From Gymnodinialimonas ceratoperidinii (GTDB lineage: Bacteria > Pseudomonadota > Alphaproteobacteria > Rhodobacterales > Rhodobacteraceae), in the NCBI RefSeq assembly GCF_019297855.1, contig NZ_CP079194.1, forward strand, positions 3,335,501-3,399,500: DNA of 64,000 nt, given 5' to 3'. This document shows positions 44,369-53,055 of the stretch, one piece after another (position 1 is the first letter of the stretch; every line of letters starts with the position of its first letter). The notes beneath the pieces are model-generated. The model made no database searches. It was not told the origin of the DNA and worked only from the letters and a program-made list of their open reading frames with translations. A program made the position numbers and the translations under genes.

Positions 44369-45523
44369 TCAGAAGCTCTGGCTGAAGGACAGGCCGAATT
44401 CCTGCGTCTGGTCGTAGTCTTCCTCGGCCAGAGGCACGGCGGCGTAGATGTTGAAGGGGCCGATGCCCGTGTCGATCCGCAAGGTGACACCGGCGGCGCT
44501 CCGCAGATAGGCGGCGTCATCCACCGGGTCGGCGCCCGCGAGGCCGCCGTTCACGTCATCCAGACCCCAGAGGCTGCCCGCATCGAGAAAGACGCCGGGC
44601 GTCAGGGAGGAATCACTGCCGAAAGCATTGGGGAACCGCGCGTCAAAGCGGCCGATGCCGTAGGAGGTGCCGCCCAGCGCGGGCTCGTTGTCGACGGCAA
44701 GATCGCGGGGACCGAAGCCGCCGAAGGCAAAGCCACGCAGGGAGCTGCTGCCGAGCATGAACCGGTCGCCGATGTTGGAGGTCCCCTCCATCGTCGCCAT
44801 GTGGCCCAGCCGCACCGAGCTGCCGATGATCACATTGCCGTCCCCGAACGTGTGGACCGTCGAGGCGCGCGCCGTGAAGATCGCGAATTCGTGGTCACGG
44901 CTGGTATGCCCGGCCTCGATCCCGAAGCTGAACCGGGCGCGACGCAGGGGGCCGCTGCCTTCAATCGGAAGCGCGGCGCGGTAGGTCGCGCCAAGCGAGA
45001 GGCGGTGGTCCTGCCCCTCATCGTTGCGGATCAGGATGGAATCCGTCGCATCGACCGAGCCGATCTCGTTGCGCGAGTAATTCAGGAAGGTGGAAATCTG
45101 GCTGCGCTCGGTCAGATCCCATGTCAGACGCGGTTGCAGGCGGGTCGCGGTGGATTCGAACCCATAGACATCGCCCTCGGTCGTTTCCGAATGCGAGAGC
45201 GTGAGGCCGAAGCGGGGTGATTCTCCGAAGATGGCATCGTTGCCGTAAGAGACGTTGAAGCGAGTCGCGCCTTCCTGCGCCTCGATCCGCATCGAGAAAT
45301 CGGCGTCCTGCCCGAGGAACCTTTCGGTCTCGTATCCCAGCCCCCCGACGAAACCGCTATCGGTGTTATAGCCAATTCTGGCTGACAAATTCGCGATCGG
45401 ATTGGGGTTGTAGCTGTCCGCGGCCGCTTCCGGCGCGCCCTCTCCGGTCGCCACGGTCTGCGCCGTGGCCTGCATTCCGCAGGCGCAAATCATCGAAGCC
45501 AAGAAAATTTTGAACGAGCGCAT
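44369..45523 (-). CDS. POTRA-less Omp85-type outer membrane barrel
   Basis: 384 residues with a signal peptide (MRSFKIFLASMICACGMQATAQ). After about 20 linker residues it is all short alternating strands, with LRGFAFGGFGPRD near 270 as the Omp85 RGF motif of loop 6, and ends in a terminal Phe (LSFSQSF), the outer-membrane assembly signal. The length allows about 16 strands but no POTRA domain, unlike BamA or TamA. Omp85 barrels without POTRA exist as a minor group of unknown role. It is a separate transcription unit from the giant-protein operon, yet close enough to be a candidate outer-membrane component. Confidence 0.82.
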   Translation of the reverse strand: MRSFKIFLASMICACGMQATAQTVATGEGAPEAAADSYNPNPIANLSARIGYNTDSGFVGGLGYETERFLGQDADFSMRIEAQEGATRFNVSYGNDAIFGESPRFGLTLSHSETTEGDVYGFESTATRLQPRLTWDLTERSQISTFLNYSRNEIGSVDATDSILIRNDEGQDHRLSLGATYRAALPIEGSGPLRRARFSFGIEAGHTSRDHEFAIFTARASTVHTFGDGNVIIGSSVRLGHMATMEGTSNIGDRFMLGSSSLRGFAFGGFGPRDLAVDNEPALGGTSYGIGRFDARFPNAFGSDSSLTPGVFLDAGSLWGLDDVNGGLAGADPVDDAAYLRSAAGVTLRIDTGIGPFNIYAAVPLAEEDYDQTQEFGLSFSQSF

Positions 45524-45542
45524 ATTGTCCCCCGACGCTGCC

Positions 45543-45557
45543 TTAGCGTAACGCTAA
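45543..45557. promoter_or_regulatory. 15-base palindrome in a divergent gap
   Basis: TTAGCGT-A-ACGCTAA is perfect with one central base, 20 bases before the Omp85-type start and 60 before the divergent hypothetical gene. Fits a dimeric repressor site. Confidence 0.4.
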
Positions 45558-45617
45558 TGAATTCAAGCCGTTGTTCCTAGCCATCGAAAAGCGGAAACGG
45601 CGCATTTTTTTGAACCT

Positions 45618-46418
45618 GTGACTTTCAACGTCGCCGCACATGATCCATCGTTCGGCATGGATCATGATTTCTCTGAACTTGAACGCCTCGCCCACAGCGC
45701 CGATGCCTGTGAACGGTCATGGTCGATGACGGCGCAGGGCACCGAGGCGCGGGTGCTTTTCTTTTTCGAGACCTCGGTGGAGGCGTCAAAGATGATCGCC
45801 TCGGCCGCGCTGTCCCTCGGACTGCCAGAGGGGCTTTTGTCGACGTGGTCACGGGCCTTGCCGGGGGCCGACGCCATTGGCCTCGCGCTGCGCGGCGATG
45901 GCGCCTCGGTCCGGGTCTACACGCAATATTGGGAGGTGCTGGCCGCGCGGGTGGACGCGGGCAACCTGACGCCTTTCCCGCTGTACCGGGGGTTCAAGTC
46001 GCTCCCCTCGGGCGTGGTGCGCCGCGATGATTACCATTGCCAGCCGGTTGCCCCCAAGGCGGCGTTCTGGCCACCGATGGCCGAGAGCTTCGCCCGCTTC
46101 GGCCTTGACCCGGTGGCCGCCGAAGACGTCTTCGCCGACCTGACCGCGGAGACGGCGATCTGCACGCGCACCATGGCGGCGGAGCGATCGTCGTGGCTGA
46201 CAACCGTGCGGCGCGCGGAACTGGACCGTGCCAGCCTTGCCCGGTGGGCCGCCCCCCTCGCCGAGCGCCCCATGGGCGACGAGATCGTGGAGGCGCTGCG
46301 AACCCGGGACCTCGTGCACCTCGCGGGCGGACGCGACAGCGAGAAGGGCGATTTCCTGACGGTCTACGTCGAAAGCACGCCCGAGCAGGTGCTTGGCGCG
46401 CTGGAGCGCCTCGCCTAG
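45618..46418 (+). CDS. Hypothetical protein
   Basis: 266 residues from a GTG at 45618; ATG 45657 (MDHDFSELERL) is an equally possible start and has the better N-terminus. No signal peptide, no membrane segment. The sequence is Ala/Arg-rich with alternating strands and helices (ARVLFFFETSVEASKMIASAALSLGLP, ASVRVYTQYWEVLAARV). I do not recognise the family. It converges on the last gene of the giant-protein operon, with 10 bases between, and is divergent from the Omp85-type gene. Confidence 0.7.
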   Translation: MTFNVAAHDPSFGMDHDFSELERLAHSADACERSWSMTAQGTEARVLFFFETSVEASKMIASAALSLGLPEGLLSTWSRALPGADAIGLALRGDGASVRVYTQYWEVLAARVDAGNLTPFPLYRGFKSLPSGVVRRDDYHCQPVAPKAAFWPPMAESFARFGLDPVAAEDVFADLTAETAICTRTMAAERSSWLTTVRRAELDRASLARWAAPLAERPMGDEIVEALRTRDLVHLAGGRDSEKGDFLTVYVESTPEQVLGALERLA

Positions 46419-46428
46419 AGCTCCCCGA

Positions 46429-47151
46429 TTAGAGCGCCACCGCGCAGCTGCTGCCGGCGGGGATCGCGCGGTCGGGATTGTCGATCTCGGCCATCACGGT
46501 GAACGTGTTCGAGGTGGCGTCGATGAAGGGATCGATGGCGGTGATCGTGGCCGTGACGCTGGCTTGCGTCAATTCCACCGAGAGCGAGATTTCCTGCCCG
46601 ATCTCGAATTCGCCGAACGCGCCGGCAAGGAAGACCAGCTCGGCCTCGAGTTGATCCACCTCGATGATCCGCAGAAGCGGCTCCGGCCCGATCAACTCGC
46701 CCTCCGCGATGGCGACCTCGGCGACGTAGCCCGCGAAAGGCGCGCGGATGGTGCCGCGCTCGAGCTCGATCAGCGCGCGCGCCTGCTCCGCCATGGCAAG
46801 CGCCAGATCGGTGCGCAGGGCCTCGATCTCGTCGCGGGAAATCAGGTTGCGGCTCAGGAGCCCTTCGCTGCGGCCAAGGCGCTCCTGCAGGCCGTTGATG
46901 GTGATCTGGGCGACCTGCAGATCGGCGTCGGCCAGACGCGTATCGAAGCGGACGAGGGGATCGCCCGCCTCGACGAAATCGCCCCGCGCGACATCAACGG
47001 AGATCACGATCCCGCTGCGGTCGGAGCCGATATCGCTGCTGCGCGCGGGCACCAGCAGGCAGGTCAGGGGCGCGGCGACCTGGGCTGCCACGGGTCCGGC
47101 GCAAAGCAGCCCTGTCAGCGCTGCCGCCATCATCTTCCACCTTCGCATCAT
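46429..47151 (-). CDS. HlyD-type periplasmic adaptor
   Basis: 240 residues with a signal peptide (MMAAALTGLLCAGPVAAQ). The RND/HlyD adaptor plan is visible: half-lipoyl (GIVISVDVARGDFVEAGDPLVRFD), a short coiled-coil hairpin (INGLQERLGRSEGLLSRNLISRDEIEALRTDLALAMAEQARALIELE), second half-lipoyl (GTIRAPFAGYVAEVAIAEGELIG) and beta-barrel parts. The hairpin is short and there is no N-terminal anchor helix apart from the signal. It is the last gene of the giant-protein operon, 14 bases after the SecA-like gene. Confidence 0.85.
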   Translation of the reverse strand: MMRRWKMMAAALTGLLCAGPVAAQVAAPLTCLLVPARSSDIGSDRSGIVISVDVARGDFVEAGDPLVRFDTRLADADLQVAQITINGLQERLGRSEGLLSRNLISRDEIEALRTDLALAMAEQARALIELERGTIRAPFAGYVAEVAIAEGELIGPEPLLRIIEVDQLEAELVFLAGAFGEFEIGQEISLSVELTQASVTATITAIDPFIDATSNTFTVMAEIDNPDRAIPAGSSCAVAL

Positions 47152-47165
47152 CTGCCTTCCTCTTT

Positions 47166-49076
47166 TTACCGATAGCCCAATCGCTTAACCATATCCTGTT
47201 CACGCAGCAGTGTCTGCCGTCGCATCGCCCGCGACCGCCGATCCCGGTCCGCCTGTATCTGCGACAGGCTGCGGGCCGGGAAGGCGCCCAGACGCAGCAA
47301 CGAGGTTGCAACGTGCCGCGCGAGGGAGAAAGCCCCTTCGACCAGCCCCCGGTCCTGCAGGCTGATCATCGTGTCGTAGCTGCCCGGATCGCCTTGCCGC
47401 CCTGCCCGTCCATAGAGCTGCCGCTCCAACCGGCCCGAGGGCATGACCGAGGCGATGATCACATGCAGGCCGCCCGCTGCGCGCACTTCCGGCGCGAGGC
47501 CGATGTCGGTGCCGCGCCCCGCGAGGTGGGTGGCGATGGTGATCGCGCCCTGCTGACCGGCGCGGGCGACCAATTCGGCTTCCTGCGCCTCGGTCAGCGC
47601 GTCGAGCACCGCCACCTCGCGCCCCAGCTCGGCGAAAGTCGCCTGCAGGGCGGCGCTTTCGGCAACGTCGTTGAGGCCGATCAACACGGCGCGGGTTTCG
47701 GCGATATCGATGGCGCGCCGAGCGACCGCGTCCCATTTCTGCGCCTGCGTGCGGAACACGCGCAGCGGGTTGCCCTTCAGCTGGCTCCTGGCGTGGGGCG
47801 CGACGGCCCAGACCGCGAGGCCGTAGATCGCCCAGAACTCGCCCCTGCATTCCTTCGCGGTGCCGGTCAGGCCCGAGAGGATGCGGTATTGGCGGAAGTA
47901 CGTCTGCTGCGTGATCTGCCCGACGGTGCGCGTCTCGTCACTCGGGGGGACGCCCGCGACCAGTTCGACCATCTGCTGCAGGCCGTAATCCCATTTGCGA
48001 TCGGGCATGAGCCGGCCGGTCGCCTGATCGATCATCACGACCTCATCGTCCTGCACGATATAGGCGACGCCATTGAGAAACCCGTAGCAGGCCATCAGCG
48101 CCGTTTCCGCCAGCCCGATGATGTCCGAGGTCCGTGCCAGCGGGTGGCGCCAGCTTGCAGCCTCGCGCTTCAGTGCCGCCAGCCCGCGCGGGGTCAGGCG
48201 CCAGCTGCCATGCTTGTCGCGCTCGCGCTCCGCGCCCTCCTGCAAGGCGCTTGCGAAGGCGACGAGGTGCCGGAACAGGGCCATGTCCACCGGCGGTGGC
48301 GGCTTGGACGGCTCCGAAAGGATCATCGGCACCGTGGCGTCATCGATCAGGACCGAGTCGGCCTCATCGATGATGGCAAGCGCCTGCCCGGTCTGCCGGG
48401 GGCGATGGCTGTCGCCAAGGGTGCGCTGTTCGCGCCGGTCGCGGAGGTGGTCGAACACCACGACCTTGTTGGTGCCGTAGACGATGTCGTGATCGTAGCC
48501 GGTGCGCCGGTCGTCGTCCTTGTCATCCTGCTGCATCACGGCGGTGCTGACCCCGATGAAACGGGCCATCGGCGCGATCAGCTCGTGGTCACGCGCGGCG
48601 AGGTAATCGTTCACCGTGACCACATGGACCGAGACGCCGACGCTGGCCGCCGCAATCGCCGCCATGCCCGCCGCCAGCGTCTTGCCCTCACCCGTCCGCA
48701 ACTCCACGCAGGTGCCCGAGAGGAGCCGCAGGGCGCATTCGATCTGGTTCTCACGCAGCCGCAGGCCGGTCTCGCGGCGGAAGACTTCGAGCACGGCGCA
48801 GAACCGCTCGGCCCCCTTGGCCGCATCCATAAGATCCTCGGCGCGGAGAGGCTTGTCGAAAAGCGCGCGCAATTCGGCATCGTCGAGCGCTTCAAAGCTG
48901 GCGCGCTCGGCGGCAATGGCGCGCTGCATGGCGGCGGTTCGGTCGACCCGTGCAGCGAAGCGCCAGGTGATCCATTCGTCCAGAAACAGGCGTACCCGTG
49001 ACAGGGGTTTCACGTCGCGACGCACCGGGCGGCGGCGCGAGCGCGCGAAGGCCTTGAGGGTCGGACGCTCCGCCAT
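47166..49076 (-). CDS. Short SecA-like ATPase
   Basis: 636 residues against about 850-900 for housekeeping SecA. The motor is intact: TGEGKTLAAG (Walker A, residues 128-137), TVNDYLAARD, YGTNKVVVFDHLRDR, DEAD 237-240 in AIIDEADSVLIDD, GLTGTAKE, THLAGRGTDIGL and YGRAGRQGDPGS (556-566). YIVQDDEVVMIDQATGRLMPDRKWDYGLQQMVE matches the cross-linking-domain boundary. The helical scaffold two-helix finger, wing domain and zinc C-tail of SecA are missing; only about 70 residues follow the last motif. No signal peptide, so it is cytoplasmic or membrane-associated. It sits between an M50-HlyD fusion and an HlyD adaptor, suggesting a dedicated export motor. Confidence 0.9.
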   Translation of the reverse strand: MAERPTLKAFARSRRRPVRRDVKPLSRVRLFLDEWITWRFAARVDRTAAMQRAIAAERASFEALDDAELRALFDKPLRAEDLMDAAKGAERFCAVLEVFRRETGLRLRENQIECALRLLSGTCVELRTGEGKTLAAGMAAIAAASVGVSVHVVTVNDYLAARDHELIAPMARFIGVSTAVMQQDDKDDDRRTGYDHDIVYGTNKVVVFDHLRDRREQRTLGDSHRPRQTGQALAIIDEADSVLIDDATVPMILSEPSKPPPPVDMALFRHLVAFASALQEGAERERDKHGSWRLTPRGLAALKREAASWRHPLARTSDIIGLAETALMACYGFLNGVAYIVQDDEVVMIDQATGRLMPDRKWDYGLQQMVELVAGVPPSDETRTVGQITQQTYFRQYRILSGLTGTAKECRGEFWAIYGLAVWAVAPHARSQLKGNPLRVFRTQAQKWDAVARRAIDIAETRAVLIGLNDVAESAALQATFAELGREVAVLDALTEAQEAELVARAGQQGAITIATHLAGRGTDIGLAPEVRAAGGLHVIIASVMPSGRLERQLYGRAGRQGDPGSYDTMISLQDRGLVEGAFSLARHVATSLLRLGAFPARSLSQIQADRDRRSRAMRRQTLLREQDMVKRLGYR

Positions 49077-49085
49077 CGCCCCGCC

Positions 49086-51203
49086 CTAGAAGCGCGTGAC
49101 GCGCAGGAACAGGCGGCGCAGGTGGAACTGGGCCTGCACCAGCGCGCTGGCAGAGCCGAGATCGACCCGCGCCTCCACGCGCGCGCCGGCCCACCGCGAC
49201 AGATCGCGGTCCGGCGCGGCCCAGATGATCCAGCGCGCATCCAGCGCCATGCCGGGGTTGCCCGGCTGCTCGGGCACCGGGCCACCCGCCGAACGGAGCA
49301 GCTCCGGCGGGACCTGCTGACCCACGTCCACGATCCGCTCGCGGGTGAAAGGCACGGTGATGGAGGTCTCGTTCGGAAGGCGGAACTCGATCCGGCCCAC
49401 CCCTTCGGCGCGGCCGGAATAAGCCGCCGGGATCGCGGCCACGATCTGCAGCGCCTCGGCGTTGATGATGAAGCCCAGACGGTCGCCGCGGAACACGAAG
49501 GTGCCGGGCGTCGGCGCCTGACCCGCCGTCCAGCTCAGGCGTCCATCCAGCGGCGCCCGGACCGAGAGGGCGTCTTCCAGCACCTCGGCATTGGCGAGGC
49601 TCGCGAGGGCGACCTCGAGCTCGCCCTCGAAGCGCTGGCGCTCGGCCACGCTCAGGCCGCTGCGCTCCAGCGCGTCTTCGAGGTAGGCGACGTTCATCGC
49701 CAAGGCGTCGCGGCGCGCCGATTGGACCGGGTTGGTGAGCTGAATCAGCGTCGTGCCGCGTGTGACCTGCGCGCCGTCGGCAACCTCGCTGTCCGAGAGC
49801 AGACCCGCCGTGGCGGCCGAAACCTCGGCGCCCGGCACCGGCACGATGCGGCCTTCACCACGGGCAGAGAACGGCAACGGGACAAAGGCCAGCAACCCGA
49901 TGGCGAGCGCCAGAAAGAGCGCCAGCCGCACCCCGGCCCGGCGCACCCGGTTTTGCGTTCGTGCCATGCGCACCCCTTTTTTTGCAACTTTGAACAGCGG
50001 CCAGAACACCCCCATGATGACAGCCCATGCCGCCAAAAGAATGCCGAAAACATAGAACCATGACGAGACGATCAGCGCGATCGTCAAGGTCAGGAGCATC
50101 CGGTAGGCCAGCGAGGCGACGCCGTAGACCGCAAGGATGCGCGCCTCGCCCGGACGCGGCTCCACCTCTTGGCGCAGTCCGATGATCCGCGACAGGAACC
50201 GGTCCTGCAGATACTCGCCGGAGCGCTGCGCGAGGTTGGGCATCTCCAGCCAGTCGGCGAGCACGAAATAGGCATCGAATTTCAGGAGCGGATTGCCGTT
50301 GAACACGATGGTGGAGATCGAGCCGATGAGCACGAAATTGAACAGGAGCGCGCGCTCCAGCCCCGGTTCGATCTGCAACCAGATGAGCAGCGCGATGGCG
50401 GCGATCATGACCTCGGCCACGATGCCCGCCGCCCCCACCAGCATCCGCGCGTATTTGGAGGGCAAGGTGCTGGCCGCCGACGCCTCGACATAGGGCACCG
50501 GGAACATCACCAGCAGCATGACGCCGAATTCCCGCACTTCGCCGCCGAAGCGCCTGAGAGCGTAGCAATGGGCCAGCTCGTGCAGGCCCTTCATGATCGG
50601 ATAGGCCAAGGCGAGGGACAAAAGCCCCCCCTGCGAGATCAGCGATTGATCCGTCGATTGCATCAGCGCCTCGGCGTTCATGATCGCCATGGTGATCGCC
50701 GTGATCACCAGCGCGAGGATCGCGATGCCGCCAAGGGGCGTGAAAAGGAAGGCCACGAACGGGTAAGTGACCCGGACCAGCGCGCTCGGGTCGAAGAGCT
50801 TGATCTTGACGGCAAGGGGGCTGACGAAGCGCTGCTCCACGGCGGCGGTGCGGCGCTTGCCTGTCCGGTCGCTGAGGTGCTTGGGATCGAGATCGTGGTC
50901 CGACAGCAGCAGGCCGGAGCCCACCAGCTGCATCACCCATTCCACGATCTCGCCCTGGGTTGGCGCAATCGCCGGGCGCTGCATCAGCGCTTCCCAGATG
51001 TCGCCGAGGCTCGTGCGGCCATCGAACATCTGCCACAACTCCTGCGCACGTTCGGTCAGGCGTAGATGTTGGCCGGTGACCTGATCGGAGAGGACGATGA
51101 AAGCCTCGCCGCGAAACATCTGGTGGCTGGTTTCAACGGCCGCCCGGCGACGGAAGCTTTGATCGGACAGAAGGTGCCAATCGGGGTTCCGAAGCGTCGA
51201 CAT
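49086..51203 (-). CDS. PqqD-like/M50 metalloprotease/HlyD fusion
   Basis: 705 residues. Residues 25-100 resemble a PqqD-type winged helix (GQHLRLTERAQELWQMFDGRTSLGDIWEAL). A multi-helix M50 site-2-protease-type domain follows with HELAH at 208-212 and NGNPLLKFDAY at 302-312, the zinc and Asp motifs. After a further membrane helix near 430 (LALFLALAIGLLAFVPLPFSARG) comes a HlyD-type periplasmic part with two half-lipoyl segments around a short helical hairpin (DALAMNVAYLEDALERSG). Similar fusions occur in secretion loci of unknown mechanism. It lies 6 bases from the neighbouring gene upstream and 9 from the SecA-like gene. Confidence 0.88.
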   Translation of the reverse strand: MSTLRNPDWHLLSDQSFRRRAAVETSHQMFRGEAFIVLSDQVTGQHLRLTERAQELWQMFDGRTSLGDIWEALMQRPAIAPTQGEIVEWVMQLVGSGLLLSDHDLDPKHLSDRTGKRRTAAVEQRFVSPLAVKIKLFDPSALVRVTYPFVAFLFTPLGGIAILALVITAITMAIMNAEALMQSTDQSLISQGGLLSLALAYPIMKGLHELAHCYALRRFGGEVREFGVMLLVMFPVPYVEASAASTLPSKYARMLVGAAGIVAEVMIAAIALLIWLQIEPGLERALLFNFVLIGSISTIVFNGNPLLKFDAYFVLADWLEMPNLAQRSGEYLQDRFLSRIIGLRQEVEPRPGEARILAVYGVASLAYRMLLTLTIALIVSSWFYVFGILLAAWAVIMGVFWPLFKVAKKGVRMARTQNRVRRAGVRLALFLALAIGLLAFVPLPFSARGEGRIVPVPGAEVSAATAGLLSDSEVADGAQVTRGTTLIQLTNPVQSARRDALAMNVAYLEDALERSGLSVAERQRFEGELEVALASLANAEVLEDALSVRAPLDGRLSWTAGQAPTPGTFVFRGDRLGFIINAEALQIVAAIPAAYSGRAEGVGRIEFRLPNETSITVPFTRERIVDVGQQVPPELLRSAGGPVPEQPGNPGMALDARWIIWAAPDRDLSRWAGARVEARVDLGSASALVQAQFHLRRLFLRVTRF

Positions 51204-51209
51204 GGCCGG

Positions 51210-53027
51210 TCAGCTCCACCGCCAGAGCGTGCGGCGCAGCCACCGCGCGGCCCCGCGCGTATAGGCGCCCAGCATGGATGTCTCGCCGCCGTCGACCCGG
51301 ACAACGCCGCGCATCCCGTCGAGCAGGACGACGTCGGGCTGTTCCTCGATATCCATCCACGCGGTGAAGGTGTTCACCCCGTCGCGAAGCTGCGGATCGG
51401 AGGTGATGTTGCTGAGCGTGACCTCGATGGGCGCTCCGGGGTGGGCGGTCAGCAGCAGCGTGCCGGCGGCGTCGGCGTCAAGGTCCGCGACCCAATCCTC
51501 GTCGATGAAGACCAGCACCCGGAAGCCATCGGGGGCGGCAAGCTCCAGCAGCGGCTCGCCGAGACGGACGCGGCCGCCAACCCTGCGCCACGCGTCGCCG
51601 CCGACGACGACGGCCGGCGCCTCGGCCTCGAACCGGGCCAGATCCAATTGCCGTTGCAGCAGGTCGAGCCGTACCTGGATCTGCCGGCTCTGGGCCTCGA
51701 GGCTTTGCACGCGGGCGCTGTCACGCTGCGCGCGGGCGGCCTGTACTTCGCTGGCGACCTCGGACAGCTCCGATTGGGTTTCGGCCAGTTGCAGCACGAG
51801 GTCGCTGTCCTCGAGAGCGACGATGACCTCCCCCGGCTGGATGCGGTCGCCAAGCTGGAACGGCGCTTCGGCGAGGAAGCCGTCGTAAGGCGCGGAGACC
51901 ACGCGGCGGTCCTGCGCTTCAATCCGGGCCGAGAAGGTGGGTTGAAACTGCGATGGCCAGAGCGCCAGCGCAACGATGAGGCAGGTCGCGAGAAGCAGGA
52001 ACAGCTTGAGGCGCCAGACCGTCGGGCCGAAGACGCCGCGGATGATCGCCCAGAGCCAGTTCCCCACCCGCCGCCAGAGCGAGGGAAACGCCCGCGCCTG
52101 GATCGAGAGCGAGGTGCTCAGCACCTGGGTCAGGAGATCGGCGGATTCGGGATGGATATCGCCGGCCAGCGTGTCATCGGCCCAGATGCAGACGATCACC
52201 GCCTTGGGATCATCGCCGCCGTAGACCGGCAGGGACAGACCCCGCGTGCCGCCCAGAACCCGGATCCGGGCCATGGCGTCTTCCAGCAGGATCTGCTCCT
52301 TCGGGTCGGGCAGCTGATCGTCGGTGGCGGTGGGCAGCTTGTCGTCGGGCTCGGCATCGACCACGTCGATGATCTGCGGCGCACGGGCGCGCACCGCGTG
52401 ATCGGCCAGCGCTTCGATCTGGCTGCGGGCCTCGCTGTTGCGGTCCACCATGCCGCCGCCCGAAAGCGCCTGAAGCTTGGGCTTGTCGCCCTTCAGCCAG
52501 GTCACCGCGATCAGGTCGGGGGTCAGGGCTTTCTCCAGCCGGGCGACCCATTGGTCGGCAAGCTGGCGGCGGTTGCGGGCCGTTGCGGCGTCGAGCAGGA
52601 TCTGGCTGCCGACCTCGGTGCCGATGGCCACGGCCCCCAATTGCGCGCTGCGGTCGCTTAACGCGGCGACGAGGAGCCAGCCCACGCGGGTCTCCACCAG
52701 CGTCAGTTGCGACTGCAGGTCGGCGGGGGCGACCCCGTCGAGGCGCAGCATCAACACCAGATCGAGCCCCGCGCCGCCGACCATGTAATGGGCGGCCCAG
52801 GCGTTTTGCGCGCCGGCAATCGCTTCCACCGCACCGCCCCCGTCCGGGGTGTAGGCGTCGAGCGTCGGCATCATCCGCGCCTCGTCGATCTTGCCGAAAC
52901 GGGCCGCCTCCTGCCACAGCCCGTCGCCTTCGCGCAGGAACGCCTGAACGCCCGAAAGACCCTGGAGCGACGCGAGGTGTCGTCCCAGGGCCTCGCGGAA
53001 AAGAGGGTATTCAGGGCTGGCGGCCAT
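51210..53027 (-). CDS. HlyD-type membrane protein with large cytoplasmic N-terminus
   Basis: 605 residues. The first 325 residues are soluble and contain a GAF-like pattern (residues 100-210, around RVGWLLVAALSDRSAQLGAVAIGTEVGSQILLDA), then a membrane helix near 340-360 (LKLFLLLATCLIVALALWPS). The periplasmic part has HlyD features: VVSAPYDGFLAEAPFQLGDRIQPGEVIVALED, a coiled-coil hairpin (ETQSELSEVASEVQAARAQRDSARVQSLEAQ) and RVRLGEPLLELAAPDGFRVLVFIDE. It follows the giant gene by 28 bases and leads into the M50 fusion by 6. The N-terminal domain might recruit the substrate or the SecA-like motor. Confidence 0.82.
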   Translation of the reverse strand: MAASPEYPLFREALGRHLASLQGLSGVQAFLREGDGLWQEAARFGKIDEARMMPTLDAYTPDGGGAVEAIAGAQNAWAAHYMVGGAGLDLVLMLRLDGVAPADLQSQLTLVETRVGWLLVAALSDRSAQLGAVAIGTEVGSQILLDAATARNRRQLADQWVARLEKALTPDLIAVTWLKGDKPKLQALSGGGMVDRNSEARSQIEALADHAVRARAPQIIDVVDAEPDDKLPTATDDQLPDPKEQILLEDAMARIRVLGGTRGLSLPVYGGDDPKAVIVCIWADDTLAGDIHPESADLLTQVLSTSLSIQARAFPSLWRRVGNWLWAIIRGVFGPTVWRLKLFLLLATCLIVALALWPSQFQPTFSARIEAQDRRVVSAPYDGFLAEAPFQLGDRIQPGEVIVALEDSDLVLQLAETQSELSEVASEVQAARAQRDSARVQSLEAQSRQIQVRLDLLQRQLDLARFEAEAPAVVVGGDAWRRVGGRVRLGEPLLELAAPDGFRVLVFIDEDWVADLDADAAGTLLLTAHPGAPIEVTLSNITSDPQLRDGVNTFTAWMDIEEQPDVVLLDGMRGVVRVDGGETSMLGAYTRGAARWLRRTLWRWS

Positions 53028-53055
53028 AAGGGACCAATTTATTCAGATCGTTGAC

